Assembly: GCA_903882335.1 (NCBI GenBank)
Contig: CAIRWP010000091.1
Span: 1-14,011, forward strand
Origin: an uncultured Opitutia bacterium
GTDB taxonomy: Bacteria; Verrucomicrobiota; Verrucomicrobiia; Opitutales; UBA953
DNA: 14,011 nucleotides
Direction of reading: 5' to 3'
Translations under genes and position numbers: made by a program
Shown here: positions 7,678 to 14,011 of the stretch, piece by piece
Numbering within the stretch: position 1 is the first letter of the stretch
Layout of the letters: each line of letters begins with the position of its first letter
The notes under the pieces: model-generated
Database searches by the model: none
Told to the model about the DNA's origin: nothing
The model's input: only the letters and a program-made list of their open reading frames with translations

Positions 7678-8718
7678 TCAGGGCGCGCGGGGGCGGACGA
7701 GGGCCCCAAGGAGTTCGGCGAGGAGGAAGAGCAGGGCCGCCAGCATCCACGCTCGCCGGTGGCTCTCGTAGGTGACGGTCTCGCGGATCTTGACCTCGGT
7801 CCGCTCCAGGCGGTCGATCTCCTCGTAGACGCGCTGGAGCTGGTCGCGGTCGAGCGCCCGGTAGAAGCGCCCTTGGCCGATCTTGGCCATCTTCTCCAGC
7901 ATCTCGTAGTTCGCCGGGTTCATCGTCATCATCGGGATGATCTTCCCGAAGATGTCGCGGTTCAGCTTGCCGGTGCGGCGGTCGAACTGCGGCAGGATGG
8001 TGGGCTCATCCTTGCCCAGGCCGATCGTGTAGAGCTTGATGCCCATCGCGGCGGCCAGCTCGGCGGCGGGGATCGGCAGGATCGCCTTGCTCTGGTTGTC
8101 GTCGCCGTCGGTGAGCAGGATGATGACCTTGGAGCCCTTGCCTTTCACGTTCTTCATCCGGTCGACGCCCATCGCCAGCGCCTCGCCGATGGCGGTGCCG
8201 GTTTCCTGGATGATGCCGATGTGCATCCGGTCGACGCCCTTCTCGATCCAGCCTTTGTTGATCGTGAGCGGGCTGAGCAGGTAGGGTTTGCCGGAGAAGA
8301 CCACGGCGCCGACGCGGTCGTCGGGACGGCGCGAGAGGAACTCGCGGATGACCTGCTGGCTGGCTTCCCAGCGCGTCGTCTCCTTGCCCGGCGGGCTCAT
8401 GTCCAAGGCCATCATCGACCAGGAAAGGTCGACCACCAGGAGGATGTCGACGCCCTCGGTCTCCCGCTCGATCTCCTTGCTCGCGGTCCGTGGCCCGGCG
8501 AGGGCCACGATCAGCAGGGCGGCGGTGGCGAGGCGCAGGAAGAGGCGCAGGCCGCCGGCGCCTTCGCGGACGCGGCGGGACAGGCCGGCCAGCAACGCGG
8601 CATCCGGGAAGAGCAGGGCCGACGTCCGACCGACGCGTCCACGCAACCAGGCGTAGAGCGGCAGGGCCGCCAGCAGGAGCAGGACCCAAGGATGTTCGAA
8701 CTCGAAGCCCAGTTCCAT
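7678..8718 (-). CDS. batA: BatA: membrane-anchored VWA domain protein
   Basis: The 346-residue product has the same plan as BatB: N-terminal membrane segments near 10-25 and 60-76, a VWA domain (about 90-300) and a C-terminal membrane segment (about 322-341). The MIDAS motif is complete: DLSWSM (Asp97, Ser99, Ser101), Thr175 in ETGTAIGEAL and Asp204 in LLTDGDDN. The start FEHPWVLLLLAALPLYAW resembles the F-x-x-P-W opening common in BatA proteins. BatA forms a complex with BatB and other Bat proteins in characterised systems, linked by homology to stress and oxygen tolerance. It follows the DUF4381-like gene after one base and has a GGGAGGGG ribosome binding site. Confidence 0.9.
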   Translation of the reverse strand: MELGFEFEHPWVLLLLAALPLYAWLRGRVGRTSALLFPDAALLAGLSRRVREGAGGLRLFLRLATAALLIVALAGPRTASKEIERETEGVDILLVVDLSWSMMALDMSPPGKETTRWEASQQVIREFLSRRPDDRVGAVVFSGKPYLLSPLTINKGWIEKGVDRMHIGIIQETGTAIGEALAMGVDRMKNVKGKGSKVIILLTDGDDNQSKAILPIPAAELAAAMGIKLYTIGLGKDEPTILPQFDRRTGKLNRDIFGKIIPMMTMNPANYEMLEKMAKIGQGRFYRALDRDQLQRVYEEIDRLERTEVKIRETVTYESHRRAWMLAALLFLLAELLGALVRPRAP

Positions 8719-8719
8719 G

Positions 8720-9220
8720 TCAGGCGGCCCCTCCCAGGGCGCGGCGGGCGTCTTCGACGCGGGTCGCGGCCTCGCGCACGGCGGCGATCAGGATGGCGGG
8801 TTCCAGCGGGGCGCCGGCGAACTTCGCGGCGTCGGCCGCGCGCAGCGCCGCAAGGAGCGGCTGGCGCGCCGGCAGGAAAAGCGGCAGGTTGGCCAGACGC
8901 GCCGACAGTTCCTCGGTCGACAGCGCCGGGTGCGCGGCCGGGTGCGCGGCGGCGAGGTAGGCGCGGAAGGCCGCGGTCACCGCGCGGGTGACCTCCGGTG
9001 CGGGCCGGTCGGCGGCGGCGGTCAGCGCCGCCTCGAAGGCGGCGAACGGTGCCGGGACGCGGCGCGGGCGTCGCAGCCACGTCGCGAGCAGCAGCGCGAG
9101 CACGGTCGTCGCGGCCAGGCCCAGGACGAGGACCGCCCAGTAGGACTCCCACCAGCCGGGCGGCAGCGCCGGGCGCGGACCCAGCAGCGTGAAAGGCTTC
9201 TCGTCGGCGGCGAGGATCAT
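8720..9220 (-). CDS. Small membrane protein of the MoxR/Bat cluster, DUF4381-like
   Basis: The 166-residue protein has a short N-terminus, one membrane segment (about 28-48), an Arg-rich stop-transfer stretch (LRRPRR) and an Ala-rich, mostly helical tail of about 118 residues. Position between DUF58 and batA, length and topology fit the DUF4381 family found in these operons; the assignment rests more on context than on motifs. The frame is open far upstream to 9937, but that part shadows the DUF58 gene. The ATG at 9220, which overlaps the DUF58 stop by 4 bases, is the likely start. The tail motif LRAADAAKFAGAP (126-138) resembles the BatD tail. The function is unknown, probably as a structural partner of the VWA proteins. 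Confidence 0.75.
   Translation of the reverse strand: MILAADEKPFTLLGPRPALPPGWWESYWAVLVLGLAATTVLALLLATWLRRPRRVPAPFAAFEAALTAAADRPAPEVTRAVTAAFRAYLAAAHPAAHPALSTEELSARLANLPLFLPARQPLLAALRAADAAKFAGAPLEPAILIAAVREAATRVEDARRALGGAA
8728..8735 (-). promoter_or_regulatory. Shine-Dalgarno-like sequence of batA
   Basis: GGGAGGGG on the minus strand lies 9 bases before the batA ATG, within the final codons of the preceding gene. It supports the start at 8718. Confidence 0.5.
8925..8948 (-). repeat. 12-bp perfect tandem duplication inside the DUF4381-like gene
   Basis: GCCGGGTGCGCG (plus strand) occurs twice in a row and encodes the repeated residues in AAHPAAHPA (about residues 90-99). It keeps the frame and is probably a small slippage duplication. 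Confidence 0.75.
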
Positions 9221-10122
9221 CGGCGGCGGCGGCGCTCGAAGAAGCGCGACAAGGTGGGGGCGACGGCGGCGTCGGGATCCAGGCGCGCCACGTCCACGCC
9301 GGCGCGGCCGAGCGTGGTGGCGACGCCGGTCAGGCGCGCGTCGGCGGCGGCGGCGAACCGGGCGCGGATCTCGGCGGAGCCAGTGTCGACCTCGCGGATC
9401 TCGCCCGTCTCGGCATCCTCGAGGGCGACCAGTCCGACGTCGGGTAGCTCGCGTTCGCGGGCGTCGACGAGCTGGAGGCAGGCGGTGTCGTGGCGGGCGT
9501 TGAGCTCGCCGAGGGCGGCGGCCATCGCATCCTCGCCTTCCGGTCCGGCGAGGAAGTCCGACAGCACGAAGATCATCGAGCGCCGCTTGAGCGCGCGGGC
9601 GAGCCGCCGCATCGGGCCGGCGAAGGAGGTGCGGCGGGAGGCCGGCCGGAACTCCAGGGCCTCGCGGACGATGCGCAGTACCTGGCGGCGGCCTTTGCGG
9701 GGCGGAAGCCAGAGCTCCTCGCGGTCGGTGAAGAGCAGGAGGCCGACCTTGTCGCCGGCTTTCAGCGCGGAGACGGCGAGGCAGGCGGCGGCCTCGGCGG
9801 CGCGCTCGCGCAGGGTCCGCTCGCCCGAACCGAAGGCGGCGGAGCCGGAGATATCCAGGGCGAGGACCATGGTCAGCTCGCGCTCCTCGCGGTGGAGGCG
9901 GATGAACGGCTTGCCGGTGCGGGCCGTCACGTTCCAATCCATCATCCGGACGTCGTCGCCCGGCGTGTATTCCCGCAGTTCCTCGAAGTCGGTGCCGCGG
10001 CCCTTGAATCGCGATAGGTAGGCCCCGACCATGGCGTCGTTGACCGCGCGCATGGCCACCACCTCGACGCGCTGGGCGCGGCGGAGGGTATCCTGCGGGC
10101 TGGTCGGGACGACGGGGTCCAC
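9217..10122 (-). CDS. DUF58 domain protein (VWA-like), MoxR partner
   Basis: The 301-residue soluble protein carries the DUF58 signature FKGRGTDFEELREYTPGDDVR (39-59), followed by DWNVTARTGKPFIR (62-75). A VWA-like fold follows with metal-site residues in DISGSAAFGS (Asp90, Ser92, Ser94) and Asp189 in FVLSDF. These proteins are nearly always encoded beside MoxR ATPases and are thought to be their substrate or adaptor partners. It has no membrane segment, so it is probably cytoplasmic. The start is a GTG at 10122, 14 bases after the moxR stop. It puts the conserved LRRAQRVEVVAMRAVND segment near the N-terminus, as in relatives. No Shine-Dalgarno sequence is visible. Confidence 0.9.
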   Translation of the reverse strand: MDPVVPTSPQDTLRRAQRVEVVAMRAVNDAMVGAYLSRFKGRGTDFEELREYTPGDDVRMMDWNVTARTGKPFIRLHREERELTMVLALDISGSAAFGSGERTLRERAAEAAACLAVSALKAGDKVGLLLFTDREELWLPPRKGRRQVLRIVREALEFRPASRRTSFAGPMRRLARALKRRSMIFVLSDFLAGPEGEDAMAAALGELNARHDTACLQLVDARERELPDVGLVALEDAETGEIREVDTGSAEIRARFAAAADARLTGVATTLGRAGVDVARLDPDAAVAPTLSRFFERRRRR

Positions 10123-10136
10123 GGTCGCTGGTCAGC

Positions 10137-11105
10137 TCAGGGCACGCGCACCGCGTCGAGAACGCGGCGGACGATGGCGTCGGCGTCGACGCCTTCGGCG
10201 TCGGCCTCGTAGGTGAGGATCAGGCGGTGGCGGAGCACGTCGGGGGCGATGTCCTTGATATCCTGCGGGGTGACGTGGTCGCGGCCCTGCAGGAAGGCCC
10301 AGGCCTTGGCGGCCAGGGTCAGGTTGATGGTCGCGCGGGGTGAGGCGCCGAACTGCACAAGTTTCTTGAGGTCGGGCCCGCCCTCATGGTGGCCGCGGGT
10401 GGCGAGCACCAGGGAGACGATGTAGTCGCGGACCGGGTCGGCCACGTGGATGGCGTCGACCGCCTGACGGGCCGCGAGGATCTCCGCCTGCGTGATGACC
10501 GGGGTGACGTCGAGCTTCGGGGCCGTGGTGGCCATCGCGTCGAGGATCTTGCGTTCCTCGTCGCGGGTCGGGTAGCCGATATTCAACTTCAGCATGAAAC
10601 GGTCGACTTGGGCTTCGGGTAGGGGGTAGGTCCCTTCCTGGTCGATCGGGTTCTGCGTGGCCAAGACAAGGAAGGGCGTCGGGAGCTTATGGGTCTCGCC
10701 GCCGAGGGTCACCTGGCGTTCCTGCATCGCCTCGAGCAAGGCTGACTGGACCTTGGCGGGGGCGCGGTTGATTTCGTCGGCCAGCACGAAGTTGGCGAAG
10801 ATCGGCCCTTTTTTGACGCTGTATTCGCCGGATTTCGGGTCGTAGATGAGCGTGCCCACGATGTCGGCGGGTAGCAGGTCCGGCGTGAACTGGATGCGCG
10901 CGAAATTGGCTTGGACGGTCTGCGCCAGCGTGCGCACCGACAAGGTCTTCGCCAGGCCGGGGACGCCCTCGAGCAAGACGTGGCCGTTGCCCAGCAGGCC
11001 GATGAGGAGGCGGTCGACCAGGTATTGCTGACCGACGACGACGCGGGCGACCTGCTCACGGAGTCGCGGCACCCAGGTGCCGGCGGCGTTGATGGTGTTG
11101 GACAT
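10137..11105 (-). CDS. moxR: MoxR-family AAA+ ATPase
   Basis: The 322-residue ATPase has Walker A GVPGLAKT (47-54), Walker B FVLADE (106-111), the sensor-1 segment LATQNPIDQEGTYPLPEAQ (148-166), where Asn152 is the sensor residue, and DRFMLKL. A C-terminal lid domain ends near LRHRLILTYEA. MoxR proteins are chaperone-like ATPases that remodel or activate protein complexes with VWA partners, here the downstream DUF58, BatA and BatB products. It is the first gene of the Bat operon and lies 95 bases after pyrG. The leader before the ATG is extremely C-rich on the coding strand and has no Shine-Dalgarno sequence or recognisable -10 box. Read-through from pyrG is therefore possible. Confidence 0.93.
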   Translation of the reverse strand: MSNTINAAGTWVPRLREQVARVVVGQQYLVDRLLIGLLGNGHVLLEGVPGLAKTLSVRTLAQTVQANFARIQFTPDLLPADIVGTLIYDPKSGEYSVKKGPIFANFVLADEINRAPAKVQSALLEAMQERQVTLGGETHKLPTPFLVLATQNPIDQEGTYPLPEAQVDRFMLKLNIGYPTRDEERKILDAMATTAPKLDVTPVITQAEILAARQAVDAIHVADPVRDYIVSLVLATRGHHEGGPDLKKLVQFGASPRATINLTLAAKAWAFLQGRDHVTPQDIKDIAPDVLRHRLILTYEADAEGVDADAIVRRVLDAVRVP

Positions 11106-11136
11106 GGGGGGTAGGGGAAGGTGGGGTGAGGTGGGG
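11106..11136 (+). other. G-quadruplex motif abutting the moxR start codon
   Basis: Four G-runs of at least four lie at 11106-11111, 11114-11117, 11123-11126 and 11133-11136, with loops of 2, 5 and 6 bases. They are on the plus strand, which is the template strand for moxR. The motif meets the usual definition of a putative quadruplex; folding in the cell is unproven. Confidence 0.6.
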
Positions 11137-11161
11137 CCTCAGGTGGCGGTTCTCCGCCCAT

Positions 11162-11188
11162 GCAGAAAGAGCGACCGGCGGAGCCGGT
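11162..11188 (-). terminator. Weak hairpin after pyrG, possible terminator
   Basis: On the minus strand, ACCGGC, loop TCC and GCCGGT form a 6-bp GC stem 12 bases after the pyrG stop. It is followed by CGCTCTTTCTGC. The T-run is short, so termination would be partial at best and might allow read-through into moxR. Confidence 0.35.
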
Positions 11189-11200
11189 TTCGTCTGCCAG

Positions 11201-12953
<1,753 letters not shown>

Positions 12954-12964
12954 TATGAGGGTTT

Positions 12965-12993
12965 TTCACAACCGGCCACCCCCTGCCTAATAC
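12965..12993 (+). promoter_or_regulatory. Candidate sigma-70-type promoter for sdhCA
   Basis: TTCACA (12965-12970, five of six matches to the -35 consensus) and TAATAC (12988-12993, weaker -10) are separated by 17 bases. The sdhC ATG lies about 90 bases downstream. It was found by eye in a GC-rich region where such AT-richer boxes stand out. Confidence 0.35.
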
Positions 12994-13028
12994 CTCCCGC
13001 AAACCCCCTCTCCGGGGTGGTGGGAGGT
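12992..13028. repeat. Nested inverted repeat overlapping the candidate sdh promoter
   Basis: ACCTCCC (12992-12998) pairs with GGGAGGT (13022-13028). Inside it, ACCCC (13003-13007) pairs with GGGGT (13014-13018). The 12 paired bases are split by a small internal loop. It begins at the proposed -10 box, so it could be an operator or a leader hairpin of the sdh transcript. Confidence 0.5.
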
Positions 13029-13085
13029 GGGCGACCCTATTTGATGCCTTTTGCGTCCACCCGCGCCAAGCATCCTCCGTCCACC

Positions 13086-13751
13086 ATGCCCGCAAGTTCC
13101 TGCTGCTCTACATGCCGACCTTCTTCCATCGGGAAGAAGGTGGTCATGGCCCTGACCGGCCTTGTCCTGATCGGTTTCGTCCTCGGCCACCTCCTCGGCA
13201 ACCTGCTGATGTTCAAGGGTCCGGCCGCCCTCAATGAGTATGCCAAGTGGCTCCATGACCACCCCGGGCTCGTCTGGACGGCCCGCACGGTCCTTTTAAT
13301 CAGCGTTTTCGCTCATATCTGGGTGGGAATCAAGCTTTCCCTCGAAAATAAGGCCTCCCGCGACGGTGGTCCGGCAGTCGACGCCACCCGTCGGGCGACC
13401 CTCGGTTCCCGGACCATGCCCTATTCCGGGGTGGTTATCCTCGGTTTCATCGTCTTCCACCTCCTGCACTTCACCTTCAAGTCGGTCGCCGTCGCCTACC
13501 AGGGGGACAGCGTCTACGCCATGGTCGTGGCGGGCTTCGCCCAGCCGGCCATCGCGATCTTCTACATCGTCAGCATGCTGCTGCTCTGCCTGCACCTCGG
13601 GCACGGCGTCAGCAGCGTGTTCCAGACCCTCGGCCTGCGCAACGAGCGCTGGCGCGGTCGCCTCGACGCCTTGGCCCTGGCCTACGCCTGGTTCATCGCC
13701 CTGGGCTTCATTTCCATCCCTTTGGCCGTCCTCACCGGCTGCCTCAAGTAA
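13086..13751 (+). CDS. sdhC: Succinate dehydrogenase cytochrome b558 subunit
   Basis: The 221-residue membrane anchor has five hydrophobic segments (about 17-41, 64-84, 112-132, 151-177, 194-217), the plan of the single-subunit b558 family seen in Bacillus, Bacteroidetes and Wolinella-type complex II. Candidate heme-ligand histidines include His35 in GHLLGN, His77 in FAHIWVG, His125 and His128 in FHLLHF, and His170 and His173 in HLGHG. The product should carry two hemes and pass electrons to or from quinone. The ATG at 13086 puts the conserved SSIGKKVVMALTGLVLIGF motif near the start; an upstream in-frame ATG at 13044 would add 14 unlike residues. No Shine-Dalgarno sequence is visible. The first dozen residues are unusually rich in Cys and Ser (SSCCSTC). 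The sdhA start is 12 bases after the stop. Confidence 0.92.
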   Translation: MPASSCCSTCRPSSIGKKVVMALTGLVLIGFVLGHLLGNLLMFKGPAALNEYAKWLHDHPGLVWTARTVLLISVFAHIWVGIKLSLENKASRDGGPAVDATRRATLGSRTMPYSGVVILGFIVFHLLHFTFKSVAVAYQGDSVYAMVVAGFAQPAIAIFYIVSMLLLCLHLGHGVSSVFQTLGLRNERWRGRLDALALAYAWFIALGFISIPLAVLTGCLK

Positions 13752-13763
13752 GCGCCTGCTCCC

Positions 13764-14011
13764 ATGAAACTGGACTCCAAGATCCCCGCCGGCCCGCTGG
13801 CCGACAAGTGGAACAACCATAAGGCCAAGCTCCGCCTGGTGAACCCGGCCAACCGCCGCAAGTACCACATCATCGTGGTCGGCTCGGGTCTCGCCGGTTC
13901 GGCCGCCGCCGCCTCCTTCGCCGAGATGGGCTACGAGGTCTCCTGCTTCTGCTACCAGGATAGCCCGCGCCGCGCCCACTCGATCGCCGCGCAGGGCGGC
14001 ATCAACGCCGC
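13764..14011 (+). CDS. sdhA: Succinate dehydrogenase flavoprotein subunit, 3' end outside window
   Basis: The first 82 residues are visible and the frame is still open at the window edge. They contain the FAD-binding dinucleotide motif [13 protein letters not shown] (GxGxxG at 40-45) and [13 protein letters not shown], where His72 is the expected covalent flavin attachment residue. This subunit oxidises succinate to fumarate on the cytoplasmic face and passes electrons through SdhB to the SdhC hemes. The roughly 30-residue N-terminal extension before the Rossmann motif ([17 protein letters not shown] and on) is typical of the enzymes that go with b558 anchors. It follows sdhC by 12 bases; sdhB probably lies downstream. 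Confidence 0.93.
   Translation, partial: MKLDSKIPAGPLADKWNNHKAKLRLVNPANRRKYHIIVVGSGLAGSAAAASFAEMGYEVSCFCYQDSPRRAHSIAAQGGINA

Noticed and set aside
7000..8991. Plus-strand open frame of 663 codons
   Set aside because: It is antisense to batB and batA, both of which have intact VWA motifs. The translated product has no recognisable motif.
9221..9937. N-terminal extension of the DUF4381-like gene
   Set aside because: It overlaps the well-supported DUF58 gene and has Arg-Pro-rich shadow composition.
11127..11158. Small hairpins TGAGG/CCTCA and GGCGG/CCGCC upstream of moxR
   Set aside because: Stems are only 5 bp without a T-run; they are expected by chance in GC-rich sequence.

Overview
The window is about 14 kb of very GC-rich DNA that is almost entirely coding. 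It looks like core chromosome from a Gram-negative bacterium. I lean towards Verrucomicrobiota (Opitutales-like). The reasons are the b558-type sdhC followed by sdhA, a full MoxR/Bat cluster, an LPS-exporter permease, a Caa3-type CtaG, high GC, and few Shine-Dalgarno sequences before the start codons. The lineage is an inference; there is no rRNA or other marker. I see no mobile element, tRNA, rRNA, CRISPR array or prophage gene.

Layout. (1) 2-2082, plus strand: the 3' part of an unrecognised helical-repeat (TPR-like) gene, overlapping by 4 bases a CtaG-type cytochrome oxidase assembly gene. (2) 2087-11105, minus strand: read from moxR downwards, the order is moxR, a DUF58 gene, a small DUF4381-like membrane protein, batA, batB, batC, batD, batE, then an LptF/LptG-type permease. 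Junctions from moxR to batE are 4-base overlaps or gaps of 1 to 14 bases, so this is one operon; the permease follows 45 bases later with no visible terminator. (3) 11201-12802, minus strand: pyrG (CTP synthase), 95 bases upstream of moxR. (4) 12803-13085: a 283-base divergent intergenic region rich in inverted repeats. It includes an intrinsic-terminator-like hairpin in the pyrG leader and a candidate sdh promoter. (5) 13086 to the window edge, plus strand: sdhC and the beginning of sdhA.

How the genes work together. The MoxR ATPase, the three von Willebrand factor A (VWA) proteins (DUF58, BatA, BatB), the TPR proteins BatC and BatE and the large periplasmic BatD are expected to form a membrane-associated chaperone or stress-tolerance system (Bacteroides aerotolerance type). 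Its biochemical role is still poorly defined. The rest is housekeeping: oxidase assembly, LPS export, CTP synthesis and respiratory complex II.

I found no convincing wholly new system. The best leads are the possible transcription attenuator in the pyrG leader, inverted repeats around the sdh promoter, a four-run G-quadruplex motif abutting the moxR start codon, and a shared C-terminal tail motif in BatD and the DUF4381-like protein.
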